A DNA stretch of 64,000 bases from an uncultured Clostridium sp. (GTDB taxonomy: Bacteria > Bacillota > Clostridia > TANB77 > CAG-508). Numbering within the stretch: the first letter of the stretch is position 1; each line of letters starts with the position of its first letter. The stretch is taken from assembly GCA_947653235.1 (NCBI GenBank), contig CANTGH010000005.1, positions 1-64,000 of the forward strand, written 5' to 3'. Shown here piece after piece: positions 8,680 through 19,363 of this stretch. Made by a program: the position numbers and the translations under genes. The notes beneath the pieces were generated by a model, which had not been told where the DNA came from, searched no databases, and saw only the letters and a list, made by a program, of their open reading frames with translations.

Positions 8680-9807
8680 TTATGGTTTGCTTGATAATAT
8701 TACTTCTATTTCAAATTCTTTTTTGTTTCTTTGAATATGCAATTTTACTACTTCTTGTGGTTTTTTGTGGTAAATGTATTTTTTTAAATCATTCATTTGA
8801 TTGATTTTGGTATCATCAATTTGTGTGATAATGTCTCCTTCTTTTATATCTAGATTGATTAATGGACCATCTGGTGCAATTTGTGCCACATATACGCCAT
8901 TTTCAATTTCTAGGTTAGATTGTAAATAAGGAATGGCTTCTTTATCGTACCCATAAATACCAAGCCATGCTTCGTCAAATTTACCTTCGCTAATGAGTTG
9001 ATTGATAATTGGTTTGATGATATTAATAGGAACAGCAAACCCAATTCCTTCTGCCTGACTAATTTTTACCGAATTAATTCCAATTAATTCGCCTTTTTCA
9101 TTAATTAAAGCACCTCCACTATTTCCCTGATTAATGGTTGCATCAGTTTGAATTAAGTCCTCCATATAAACATTTTGTGCTTCTTCTTCAATTTTAATTG
9201 TACGATTTAAGGCACTGATAATTCCTTTTGTGACCGTTTTTTGAAATTCTAATCCCAATGGATTTCCAATAGCATAGACATCTTCTGCTAGTGAAATGGT
9301 GTCTGAATCACCTAATTTTAGATAAGAAAGGCTTGTTTTATTGATTTTTACAATAGCTAAATCAATATTACTATCAGACCAGACAACATTGGCATCATAC
9401 GTATTTCCGTCATCTAGTGTCACATAGCAACTGCTGTATTTGTTTCCTGCTACATGTTGATTGGTTAAAATGTAGCCATTGTCTGTAATTATAACACCAC
9501 TTCCTAGCCCTAATTTTTCCTCTGCACGGTTGACAAATATGGAACTGCCACTTTGTTTTAATTTTGATATTCCGACAATAGCTTTTACAGAATTCTCAAT
9601 TACATTTTCTTGTTTTATATCTGTCGTTTTGTTTTGTTCTAAATTTTCATCAAAATTTACTTTTTGTGCATTGTATTGCGCTATTGTTGACACTTGATTA
9701 TCTCCTGATTTTATTATTAATATTAACAATAAGCTAATGATAATAACCATGAAACAACTCATTATTAATCGCTCTTTTTTTCGTCTTTTTTCTTCGTAAT
9801 ACACCAT
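8680..9807 (-). CDS. htrA: HtrA/DegP-type membrane serine protease with PDZ domain
   Basis: This 375-residue protein is tethered by one N-terminal helix (about residues 14-34) with the protease outside the cell. The trypsin-like triad is visible: His in LTNQHVAG near residue 115, Asp in SNIDLAIVKI near 147 and Ser in INQGNSGGAL near 229. A PDZ domain occupies about 285-370. Such proteases degrade or refold misfolded exported proteins. I start at the ATG at 9807 because GGAGG lies 5 bases before it; the longer reading from 9858 lacks an RBS. It is divergent from the NRPS gene across 141 bases. Confidence 0.9.
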   Translation of the reverse strand: MVYYEEKRRKKERLIMSCFMVIIISLLLILIIKSGDNQVSTIAQYNAQKVNFDENLEQNKTTDIKQENVIENSVKAIVGISKLKQSGSSIFVNRAEEKLGLGSGVIITDNGYILTNQHVAGNKYSSCYVTLDDGNTYDANVVWSDSNIDLAIVKINKTSLSYLKLGDSDTISLAEDVYAIGNPLGLEFQKTVTKGIISALNRTIKIEEEAQNVYMEDLIQTDATINQGNSGGALINEKGELIGINSVKISQAEGIGFAVPINIIKPIINQLISEGKFDEAWLGIYGYDKEAIPYLQSNLEIENGVYVAQIAPDGPLINLDIKEGDIITQIDDTKINQMNDLKKYIYHKKPQEVVKLHIQRNKKEFEIEVILSSKP

Positions 9808-9886
9808 TTTGCCTCCTTCTTCATTTGTGGTTATTTTTTCCAAAAATATTTTTTTCATACCTTTTAAAATATTTTCTTGATAGATA

Positions 9887-9915
9887 TTGATTTTTTTTTT
9901 ATTTTCGTATATTAT
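9887..9915 (+). promoter_or_regulatory. Possible sigma-A promoter of the NRPS gene
   Basis: TTGATT and TATTAT with 17-bp spacing lie about 33 bases before the NRPS start. The region is so AT-rich that this is only a plausible match. The RBS AAAGGAA follows, 7 bases before the ATG. Confidence 0.45.
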
Positions 9916-9948
9916 GTAGTAAATTTATAATTGTAAAGGAATTAGAAT

Positions 9949-12900
9949 ATGGAAAAATTTTATAATTTGAGTGCACCACAAAAGTCAATCTTATTAACAG
10001 AACAATTTTATAATGGTACCAGTATTAATAATATTGGAGGTGGTATTATTGTACATGAAGCTTTAGATTTTAAGCTTTTTCAAGAAGCCATCTATAATTT
10101 TGTGAAATATCATGATAGTTTCAGAATTCGTCTAAAACAGACCTCTTCTGGCGTAAAACAATATATCGAAGATTTTTCAGAATTTGATATTACATTTGTA
10201 GATTTAAAGGATGAGCAAGAAGTTGCCGATTTGGATAAAAAAATATTATACCAACCAATTTCTATTTTCGAAGAACCTCTTTTTGAATTCACAATTTTCA
10301 GATTTCCAAACAATCATGGTGGTTATGTTATAAAAATGCACCATCTTATATCAGATGCTTGGACATCTGGCTTGTTGTGTCGAAAAATCATGCATGAATA
10401 TTCTAATTTATTAAACCATGAAGATGATGGTTGCAGTAAAAAATTTTCCTATATCAACTATTTAGAAACAGAGGAAAATTATTTCGCAAGTCCTAAATTT
10501 GAAAAAGATAAATTGTATTGGGCAGAAAAGTTTTCGACTGTTCCCAATGCTGTATCACTACCTTCTATGACTGATACTTCTAATGAATTTTCCTGTGAAG
10601 CAAATCGTAGCTCTTTTGTTATTCCAAAAAAAGATATGGAGCAAATTTCGGAATATTGCACGAATCATTGTGTTTCTGTTTTTAATTTTTTTATGGCAAT
10701 TTTATCAACTTATCTTTCTAAAATTAATGACACTGAAGATTTTGTTATTGGAACACCAATTTTAAATCGCTGTAATGTCAATGAGAAAAATACAGCTGGT
10801 ATGTTCATTAATATTGCTCCTTTGCGTATTTGTTTAGAAAGTAAATCAACTTTTGTAGACTTAATCTCTAGTATTGCAAAAGATTCAATGGGCTTACTAC
10901 GTCATCAAAAATATCCTTATCAAAATATTCTGGAAGATCTAAGAAAAAAGGATTCTTCTATTCCTAATCTATACAATATTGTTCTATCCTATCAAATAAC
11001 TCGTTCTAATAATGAGTGCCATATTCCATATGATACCCGTTGGTCATTTAATGGTTGCACTGCTGATGATTTGGATATGCATTTATACGATATGGATGAA
11101 CAAGGTATTTTGAATGTAGCTTATGATTATAAAATCAGCAAATATACTTATATTGATATTGAAAATATGCATAAACGTTTGATGCATATGATTAAGCAAG
11201 TTTTGAAAAGTGGAGATATTGAATTAAAAGATATTGAAATTGTTACTCCTGAAGAAAAACATAAAATTTTAGTGGAATTTAATAATACTGCAGCTGATTA
11301 TCCAAAAGATAAAACTATTGTGGATTTATTTGAGGAACAAGTTGAAAAGACGCCAGATAATGTGGCTGTTGTTTTTGAAGATCAAAAATTGACTTATCGA
11401 GAGTTGAATGAGAAGGCGAATCAGTTGGCTTGGTATTTGAAGGAGAAGCAAAGTATAAAAAACGAAGACTTTGTTTCAATTATTTTAAACCGTTCAATTG
11501 ACTTAATTATTGGTATTTTAGGCGTTGTTAAATGTGGTGCAACATATGTAGCAATTGATCCTGATTATCCAAAAGATCGAATTAATTATATGTTGGAAAA
11601 TTGCCATTCAAAATTAGTAATAGTTAACAATAGCACTTGCAATATTCCCAATCAATCAATAAATATAATAAATATATCTGAAAAAAGCTTAATAAATTTT
11701 CCAGTCTTTCATAACTTAAATCATATTATCTTACCTACTAATTTGCTATACATTATCTATACATCAGGTTCTACTGGTGTACCAAAAGGAGTATCTATAG
11801 AACACAAAAATGTAATTAATCTTTTAACTGGTTTAAAAAAATTAATTGATTTTTCTTCTAATAAATCTATGCTTTCTGTAGCTACAGTTTGCTTTGATAT
11901 GTTTGTTTTAGAACTTTGGGGAAGCCTTTTAAATGGTATGCGATTAGTTATTGCTAATGAACAACAACAAAAAATGCCTTCTCTTTTAAATAAACTATGC
12001 TTACAAGAAAAAATTAATATCCTTCAAACAACACCCTCTCGTTTTAATTTACTACTAGATAATAATGAAACAGAATGTTTTTGTATATTTTCTGATATTA
12101 TTATCGGTGGTGAAACAGTCCCAATGGACTTGCTAAAAAAACTTGAGAAATTTGAAAATTTAAAAATTCATCATATGTATGGTCCAACAGAAACTACAGT
12201 TTGGTCCACTGGAATTAATAATCCTAGTTCAAATGATATTACTATTGGAGTTCCCTTATTAAACACTCAAGTATATATTTTAGATAAACACTATCATCTT
12301 TGTCCTATTTATTCAGTGGGAGAAATTTGCATCTCAGGCGACGGTGTAGGGAAAGGCTATTTTAATAATAAAAAATTAACACAAGATAAATTTATTAAAC
12401 ACCCTTTCATTTCTAATAAAATTTTATATCGAACTGGTGATTTAGGATACTTTAAACCAAATGGTGAAATTGTTTGTTTAGGAAGAATAGATAATCAAAT
12501 AAAACTTCGAGGTTTTAGAGTAGAATTAGATGAAATAGAAAATACGATTTTACAATTTCCAAATGTAAAAAAATGCATCGTTTGTAAAAAAATTCTTGAC
12601 GATAAACGTGAAATATTATGTGCATATTATACAGAAGTTTCACCCATATCAATTTCTAATTTAAGAAAAGAGCTTCAGAAAAAACTACCTACATATATGA
12701 TACCACATTTTTTTATTAAATTAAAAACAATGCCATATACTTTAAATGGAAAAATAGATATAAACTCATTGCCTCTTCCCTCTTTAGATACAACTAAAGA
12801 TAGAAATATTGTAGAACCTCGTAATGAAGTTGATACTCTAATCATAAATTTCTTAAAAAAAATGTTACCTCTAAATTCAATCAGCATAGAAGATTCTTTA

Positions 12901-15900
12901 TTTGAATTAGGAAGTGATTCACTAACTATTATAAATTTGTGCATTTTATTAAACAATAAACTTCATATTCAATTAACTGTAAAAGATATATTTAATCATC
13001 AAACTATATTAAATTTATCAAATTATATTAATACAATTCAAGAAAATACTATAATAATGAACATTAAACCAGCAAAACCACAAGATTTCTATCCTGCTTC
13101 ATCGGCTCAAAAAAGAATTTATTATGCTTCAAAAGCAGACCACGAAAAATCCATTCTTTATAACGTGCCTGGTGCCCTTGTGTTTGATACCGTACCTGAT
13201 ATTGAAAAATTAAAATCTTGTTTCGAAATTTTATTTGAAAGACATGAATCCTTACGTACTTATTTCGAAATTAAAAATGATGATATTGTGCAAAAAATTG
13301 CACCAAATATTAATTTTAAATTGGAAATACAAACAAGCACCAGCACCAATACGGATTATTTATTAAGACAATTTATTAAACCATTTAATCTTGCGAAGGC
13401 TCCCCTATTTAGAGCTACGCTTGTGATACAAAACAATGAATCTGCTACTCTTTTAATTGACATGCATCATTCCATTAGTGATGGTTCTTCTGTTAGTATT
13501 TTGTTAGATGAGCTTTCCAAATTATACAACGGTCGCACGTTACAAGAAAATCCGATTACTTATAAAGATTTTTCAGAATGGGAAAATTCACATTTTATGT
13601 CTTCTCAATTTAAAGAAAATGAAAAATTTTGGTTTGAGCATTTTCAAGGTGAATTGCCTGTTTTAAATATGCCAACCACCTTTGCAAGACCAACGACACA
13701 AAGTTTTGAAGGAAATAGTTTTCATTTCCAAATTGATAAGAAACTAAACAATAGAATTACAAAACTATCCAAAGAATTAGGCATTACTCCTTACATGTTT
13801 TTGTTAGCAACTTACTATATTTTACTGTACAAATATACAAATCAGGAAGATATTATTATTGGAACACCTGTCTCTGGTAGAGATTTGCCTGAACTTTCTA
13901 ACCTTGTAGGTATGTTTGTTAACTCACTTCCTATGCGTGCTGGTATCAAATCAACTCTATCGTTTAAAACATTTTTAAATAACATCAAAAAAATGTGCTT
14001 AGATTCCTTTGAACATCAAGATTATCCTTTGGATTTTCTTGTCAACAAATTAAACTTAAAAAGAAATACAAATCGTAGCCCTTTATTTGACACCATGTTC
14101 ATTTATCAAAGCATGGGAGCACCAATGCTTCATTTTAAAAACATTCAAACAACCTATGTAGAAGCTAAAAATACAATTTCAAAATTTGATTTTTCACTAG
14201 AAATCATACCAAATAAAGAAAACTTAAACTTAAGATTTGAATATTGTACTAAGCTATTTGATGAAGATTTTATTGAAAAATTGGCTCATCGTTATCTTAA
14301 AATTTTATCTGATGTAACCAATGACGTGACTACCAAAATAAGCGATATAGAAATGATTTCAGAAGAAGAAAAAACTCGAATTTTGCATGATTTCAACAAT
14401 ACCCAATTTGCCTATGATAAATTTGAAAATCTACAAACTATTTTTGAAAAAAATGTAGAAAACTCACCAGATAAAACAGCAATTATTTTTGAAGGAAAAA
14501 CCATTTCATATCAAGAGCTAAATCAAAAGGCAAATCAAATTGCAAATTATTTACTTGCCAATCAAATTCAACCAAATGATATTGTTGGCATTATGCTTCC
14601 TCGTTCCATTGAAACTATTATTTGCATGTTAGGAATTTTAAAAGCTGGGGCTGGCTATTTGTTAATTGATTCTAATCTGCCAAAAGATAGAATTGAATTT
14701 ATGCTAAATGATTGTAAAGCAAAATTATTGATCAGTTCGCCAAAATTAAAAAAGATTGATTTTGAGAATATTTATCCATTCAAAGTAGAAGATTTAACTT
14801 ATTATAATACAATCAATCCTATGATAGATATCTCAAATGATGATGCTTTTGCTATCATTTACACATCTGGTTCAACTGGAACACCTAAAGGTATTGCTTT
14901 AAAACGTCAAGGAGTTATTAATTTGGCACTAATCTACCAAGAAATTTTGAATACAAATTGTTGTGATAGCTTTTTAAGTATCAGTTCTATTGCTTTTGAC
15001 ATGTTTATTGTAGAAAATTTTGTCCCTTTATTAACTGGAAAAACGGTTGTTTTAACTAATGAGGAGGAACAAAAAATACCAGAATATATCAATCAGTTGA
15101 TATTAGATTATCATATAGATTTTATTTTAACCACACCATCTAGAATTGAATTATTACTAAATGACAATAAATCAAATGCCTTAAAAAACTTAAAAGTTAT
15201 ACAATTAGGTGGCGAAAGTTTAACGCCTACACTTTGTCATAAACTAAAAAATCACACAAAGGCAACTCTATTTAACGGTTATGGACCAAGTGAAATTACC
15301 GCTTGTTGTTCTAATAAAAAAATTGAATCTGCCAATATTGTAAATATTGGCAAACCAAATTGTAATACACAAATTTATTTGCTAAATCAAGATTTGAATT
15401 TATGCCCAATTGGTATTGAAGGTGAAATTTGTATTAGTGGTGATGGTGTTTCAAAAGGCTACATCAATCATCCTGAAATGACGAAAAAATCATTTATTAA
15501 AAATCCATTTGGAGATGGCTTGTTATATCGTTCAGGTGATATTGGAAAATGGAATTCAGCTGGTGAAATTGAATATATTGGAAGGAAAGATTTTCAGATT
15601 AAAATTCGTGGACTTCGTGTAGAATTATCTGAAATCGAAAATAAGTTTTTGGAAATTTCCGAAATAGACAATGCAGCTGTTGTTTACAAACAAGATGAAG
15701 ACGACAATTATCTGATTGGCTTTTTCACTTCAAATTCAGATATCGAACCATCGTATCTTCGTCAAGAAATTGCAAAATCCTTACCCTTGTATATGGTTCC
15801 AAAATATATCATAAAACTTGACAAAATGCCAATTACGACAAATGGAAAAATTAACAAAAGGGAACTTGAAAAACGCAAAATTACGAAAACAGAAAAACGA

Positions 15901-17382
15901 ACTTATATTGCACCAGAAAATGAGTTGCAAACCTTACTTTGTGATACTTGGAATCGATTTTTACATACTCAAATTGGAATTGATGATAACATTTTTGAAG
16001 TTGGTGTTGATTCTCTCATTGCCATAAAATTTAAAACAGCTTTACTAGCCCACAACATTAATATTCCTTATGCAAATTTGTTTAAATATCCGACGGTACG
16101 ATTACTATCTGAGAATACTCATTTACACGAATCGACTTCAAATTTAGGTAATTTTGACTATACAAAAATTAATAAAGTTTTACAAAAAAATAATTGGGAA
16201 ACTTTGAAAACTGCAAAAATAACTCACAATTATAAAAACAATATTCTTTTATTGGGAAGCAATGGATTTGTTGGAAGCCATATTTTGTATCAATTTATCA
16301 AACAAGATGCTGGAAAAGCTTATTGCATTATTCGTGATAAAAATAACAAATTAGCTAAAGATAGATTGATGGATACTCTACATTTTTATTTTGGCAATGA
16401 ATTAGATTCTTTGATAGACGATAGAATTATCCTTTTAAGAGGAGACATCACAAAAGACAATTTCGGATTAAATAAAGAAGTTTTTGATGAAATAACAAAA
16501 CAAATTTCTACGGTCATTAATTCAGCAGCCATGGTAAAACATTATGGTGATATTAAGAAATTTAAAGAAGTCAATATCAAACTAACGGAAAAACTTTGTG
16601 AATATTGTAAAAACAATCATAAAAAATTGCTTCATACTTCAACCATGAGTGTTTCTGAAAGTTCCAATATGGATGCTACTTACGTAGCTTCCAAAAAGTA
16701 TGAAGGTACTCCATTTGCAGAAAACAATTTATACATCGGTCAAATTTTAGATAATAGTTACACTTCCACAAAATTTGAAGCTGAAAGAATCATCTTATCT
16801 TATCTAGCTGATGGTTTAAATGCGAAAATCATTCGACTTGGTAATATTACCAATCGTTCTTCGGATGGAACATTTCAAATTAATCCTGATGAAAATGCTT
16901 TTGCAAATCGTTTAAAAAGTTTCATTCGTTTAAAAAATATACCAGATTATCTGCAAGCTTTACCACTTGAATTTACACCTGTTGATTTATGTGCAAAAGC
17001 AATTGTATACATTCTACAAAATACAATAAAAGATTTTTCGATTTATCATTTATACAACAATCATTCTATTTATTTGAAAGATTTTGTTAGTATTTTGAAT
17101 GAAAATAAGATTCCATTAAATTTTGTGGAAAGTAAAAAGTTCAAATCGATTATTAAAAAAATGTTAGAAGATTCAGAATTGCAAAACGAATTATCTGGAG
17201 TTATCAATGATTTGAGTGAAGATTATGATTTAATTTATGAAAGAGATGTTGATTTGAATTGTGATTTAACTCAGTTTTTCTTACAACGTTTTGGCTTTGA
17301 ATGGATTAAAATTGATGATAATTATATTGAAAAATATATAGCTTATATGAAAAAAATAGATTTTTTTAAGGAGGAACAATAG
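9949..17382 (+). CDS. Two-module NRPS with terminal thioester reductase (C-A-T-C-A-T-R)
   Basis: This 2477-residue megasynthase has C1 at about residues 1-430 (HHxxxD-type motif HHLISDA near 130), A1 at 450-960 (YTSGSTG near 603), T1 near 985 (LGSDSL), C2 at 1045-1470 (HHSISDG near 1172), A2 at 1490-1985 (YTSGSTG near 1637), T2 near 2019 (VGVDSL) and a reductase domain at 2095-2477. The reductase has GSNGFVGSH near 2102 and YTSTK for NADPH-dependent release. The order predicts a dipeptide released as an aldehyde. Related gut clostridial enzymes are known to make dipeptide aldehydes and (dihydro)pyrazinones. The N-terminal C domain suggests an N-acylated product, which is inference. Rough pocket residues are D-M-L-Q-I-G-M-V-W (A1) and D-M-V-L-Q-G-G-A-C (A2), from which I do not assign substrates. 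The stop abuts the next start. Confidence 0.93.
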   Translation: MEKFYNLSAPQKSILLTEQFYNGTSINNIGGGIIVHEALDFKLFQEAIYNFVKYHDSFRIRLKQTSSGVKQYIEDFSEFDITFVDLKDEQEVADLDKKILYQPISIFEEPLFEFTIFRFPNNHGGYVIKMHHLISDAWTSGLLCRKIMHEYSNLLNHEDDGCSKKFSYINYLETEENYFASPKFEKDKLYWAEKFSTVPNAVSLPSMTDTSNEFSCEANRSSFVIPKKDMEQISEYCTNHCVSVFNFFMAILSTYLSKINDTEDFVIGTPILNRCNVNEKNTAGMFINIAPLRICLESKSTFVDLISSIAKDSMGLLRHQKYPYQNILEDLRKKDSSIPNLYNIVLSYQITRSNNECHIPYDTRWSFNGCTADDLDMHLYDMDEQGILNVAYDYKISKYTYIDIENMHKRLMHMIKQVLKSGDIELKDIEIVTPEEKHKILVEFNNTAADYPKDKTIVDLFEEQVEKTPDNVAVVFEDQKLTYRELNEKANQLAWYLKEKQSIKNEDFVSIILNRSIDLIIGILGVVKCGATYVAIDPDYPKDRINYMLENCHSKLVIVNNSTCNIPNQSINIINISEKSLINFPVFHNLNHIILPTNLLYIIYTSGSTGVPKGVSIEHKNVINLLTGLKKLIDFSSNKSMLSVATVCFDMFVLELWGSLLNGMRLVIANEQQQKMPSLLNKLCLQEKINILQTTPSRFNLLLDNNETECFCIFSDIIIGGETVPMDLLKKLEKFENLKIHHMYGPTETTVWSTGINNPSSNDITIGVPLLNTQVYILDKHYHLCPIYSVGEICISGDGVGKGYFNNKKLTQDKFIKHPFISNKILYRTGDLGYFKPNGEIVCLGRIDNQIKLRGFRVELDEIENTILQFPNVKKCIVCKKILDDKREILCAYYTEVSPISISNLRKELQKKLPTYMIPHFFIKLKTMPYTLNGKIDINSLPLPSLDTTKDRNIVEPRNEVDTLIINFLKKMLPLNSISIEDSLFELGSDSLTIINLCILLNNKLHIQLTVKDIFNHQTILNLSNYINTIQENTIIMNIKPAKPQDFYPASSAQKRIYYASKADHEKSILYNVPGALVFDTVPDIEKLKSCFEILFERHESLRTYFEIKNDDIVQKIAPNINFKLEIQTSTSTNTDYLLRQFIKPFNLAKAPLFRATLVIQNNESATLLIDMHHSISDGSSVSILLDELSKLYNGRTLQENPITYKDFSEWENSHFMSSQFKENEKFWFEHFQGELPVLNMPTTFARPTTQSFEGNSFHFQIDKKLNNRITKLSKELGITPYMFLLATYYILLYKYTNQEDIIIGTPVSGRDLPELSNLVGMFVNSLPMRAGIKSTLSFKTFLNNIKKMCLDSFEHQDYPLDFLVNKLNLKRNTNRSPLFDTMFIYQSMGAPMLHFKNIQTTYVEAKNTISKFDFSLEIIPNKENLNLRFEYCTKLFDEDFIEKLAHRYLKILSDVTNDVTTKISDIEMISEEEKTRILHDFNNTQFAYDKFENLQTIFEKNVENSPDKTAIIFEGKTISYQELNQKANQIANYLLANQIQPNDIVGIMLPRSIETIICMLGILKAGAGYLLIDSNLPKDRIEFMLNDCKAKLLISSPKLKKIDFENIYPFKVEDLTYYNTINPMIDISNDDAFAIIYTSGSTGTPKGIALKRQGVINLALIYQEILNTNCCDSFLSISSIAFDMFIVENFVPLLTGKTVVLTNEEEQKIPEYINQLILDYHIDFILTTPSRIELLLNDNKSNALKNLKVIQLGGESLTPTLCHKLKNHTKATLFNGYGPSEITACCSNKKIESANIVNIGKPNCNTQIYLLNQDLNLCPIGIEGEICISGDGVSKGYINHPEMTKKSFIKNPFGDGLLYRSGDIGKWNSAGEIEYIGRKDFQIKIRGLRVELSEIENKFLEISEIDNAAVVYKQDEDDNYLIGFFTSNSDIEPSYLRQEIAKSLPLYMVPKYIIKLDKMPITTNGKINKRELEKRKITKTEKRTYIAPENELQTLLCDTWNRFLHTQIGIDDNIFEVGVDSLIAIKFKTALLAHNINIPYANLFKYPTVRLLSENTHLHESTSNLGNFDYTKINKVLQKNNWETLKTAKITHNYKNNILLLGSNGFVGSHILYQFIKQDAGKAYCIIRDKNNKLAKDRLMDTLHFYFGNELDSLIDDRIILLRGDITKDNFGLNKEVFDEITKQISTVINSAAMVKHYGDIKKFKEVNIKLTEKLCEYCKNNHKKLLHTSTMSVSESSNMDATYVASKKYEGTPFAENNLYIGQILDNSYTSTKFEAERIILSYLADGLNAKIIRLGNITNRSSDGTFQINPDENAFANRLKSFIRLKNIPDYLQALPLEFTPVDLCAKAIVYILQNTIKDFSIYHLYNNHSIYLKDFVSILNENKIPLNFVESKKFKSIIKKMLEDSELQNELSGVINDLSEDYDLIYERDVDLNCDLTQFFLQRFGFEWIKIDDNYIEKYIAYMKKIDFFKEEQ

Positions 17383-19198
17383 ATGGAAAATATGAATTCT
17401 TTGGCTGCACTCATAATATCTGACATATTACTTTTTACGTTATTTTTCAAAATTTTGTTTAACAAAGAAGGAAAAAACCAATTGCAAAATTCTTTTTTAT
17501 ATATGTTAGGTTCATTTTTACTTTGGATAAATCCTTTGATATTACAAATTCTTTGCCAAAACACCAACATAGACCCTTTCTTTTTCGAACAATTATGTGG
17601 GCCTGGTTTAATTTTCATGCCCATTACCTTCATATATATGGTATCGGTATTCACAAATACAAAAGTAATAATAAAACCAATTCATTTGTTATTATTAATT
17701 ATACCTTTTATTACATTAATTTTATTATTAACAAATCATATATACCATTTATTTGTAATATCTTATTCACCTAATGTCTCTGAAATCATATATGCACCAT
17801 TTTATAATGTATTTTTAATATATACTTACTTGCTTATTATTATCGGTGTTATTAAATTAATCACATATTCATTAAAAAATTCTGGTTTTTTTTCAAAACA
17901 ATCTATTTTATTAATAATAGGTATTAGCATTCCGTTGATTGTTAATATTTTAACTACAACAAATATTATAAAATTAACTACTTACTCAACACCAATTTCC
18001 TTTTCTGCAATGGTAGTACTATATACTTTAGCTATATTTAAATTTAAATTTTTATCTACTACTCCGATTGCTTTGCAAAGAATTGTAGATAAAATTTCAG
18101 ATAGCTATATTGTTCTAGATGAAGATTATAAAATTACTGATTTTAACGAAACTTTTTTACATACCTTTCATACAAAACCTGATTACATTAGAGGAAAAAA
18201 CCTTTTTCATCTGTCACAAAAGGATAATAATATAAAAATTCAGAAAACTTTTGCCGATACACTCAAAAATGTAAAAAACTCTACTGAAACTTTTCAATTT
18301 GAACAAGAAGTTCCTGAAATAAAAAGAACTTTTACCATTGAAATTAATAATATTTATGCCAAAAATAACTTTTTAGGAACTCTTGTTTTACTTAAAGATA
18401 TTACACAGCATAAACAGGATATTCAAACCATTCAAGACAACCAAGAAATGCTAATTGAGCAAGAACGTCTTGCTTCTCTTGGACAAATGATTGGTGGTAT
18501 CGCACACAACTTGAAAACTCCTATTTTCTCCGTTGCTGGTGGATTAGAAGGTTTAACTGATTTAATCAATGAATTTGATTTATCGATTGATAATCCTTCT
18601 GTAACCAATAACGATATGCATGCTATTGCAACAGACATGCGTGATTGGATTGAAAAATTAAAAGGTCATATTTCTTATATGTCAGATGTTATTACCACTG
18701 TAAAAGGTCAAGCTGTTACTCTATCCGAAAGTGAAGCCGTGGATTTTTCTGTAACAGAGCTATTCAAACGTGTTGATATTTTAATGAAACATGAAATCAA
18801 AAATGCTTTAGCCATTTTAGAAATTCATAACAATGTTGGAAATGCTGATTTATTATCTGGAAATATCAATAGTTTGGTACAAATTATCAATAACATCATT
18901 TCAAATGCCATTGAAGCATATGCAGATTACGACACTACTAAAAAAATTGAGCTAATTGCTGATCGTAGTGTATCAGATATTATCATTGCCATAAAAGATT
19001 ATGGTCCTGGTATTTCAGAAGTTGCTCAAGAAAAATTATTCAAAGAAATGATTACCACAAAAGGAAAAAACGGCACTGGTCTTGGAATGTTCATGTCGTA
19101 TTCTAATATTAAAGCTCATTTTAGTGGTGATTTGAGTTATGAAACTAAAATCCGGTAAGGGAACTACATTTTACATTACTTTACCAATCAAAAATTAA
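17383..19198 (+). CDS. 7TM sensor histidine kinase, 3' end in +1 frame
   Basis: This is probably a 604-residue kinase if the ribosome skips one base at 19153. An N-terminal seven-helix membrane region (about residues 1-225) resembles the 7TM sensor module of histidine kinases. A PAS domain follows (about 235-350), then the H-box IAHNLKTP near 380. The HATPase domain carries an N box near 515, GPGIS near 545 and GTGLGMF near 565. In frame the gene stops at CGG TAA after residue 591. Skipping one C gives KIGKGTTFYITLPIKN, the normal last strand of this fold. The ATG follows the NRPS stop directly, with its RBS GGAGG inside the NRPS gene, so translation is coupled. It likely signals to the HD-GYP regulator downstream. 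Confidence 0.85.
19153..19155 (+). other. Recoding candidate: CGG TAA at end of kinase gene
   Basis: The sequence AAA ATC CGG TAA ends the kinase in frame. Omitting one C gives ATC GGT AAG GGA ACT ACA, and the reading continues 14 codons to TAA at 19196-19198. The added residues are the conserved HATPase ending. This is the only one of five such sites where CGG is followed by T. Confidence 0.75.
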
Positions 19199-19203
19199 TT
19201 TTA

Positions 19204-19240
19204 AAAACAGAAACTTTTCTTAGTTTCTGTTTTCTTGTTT
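19204..19240 (+). terminator. Intrinsic terminator after the kinase gene
   Basis: AAAACAGAAACT and AGTTTCTGTTTT form a perfect 12-bp stem with a 6-base loop. It starts 6 bases after the +1-frame stop at 19198, which fits the gene truly ending there. Confidence 0.88.
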
Positions 19241-19306
19241 GATAATGTGAAACACTGTCTATAACCATTTTTTCCTGTTTTTTCGACATTTCTGTATAAA
19301 ATTATA

Positions 19307-19335
19307 TTGACTATCTCTCCAAAATAAGGTAGAAT
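19307..19335 (+). promoter_or_regulatory. Sigma-A promoter of the HD-GYP regulator gene
   Basis: TTGACT, a 17-base spacer and TAGAAT lie about 28 bases before the start. With the terminator just upstream it shows that the regulator has its own transcript. Confidence 0.75.
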
Positions 19336-19363
19336 GAAGAAAATAGAAAAAGGAGATATTTCT

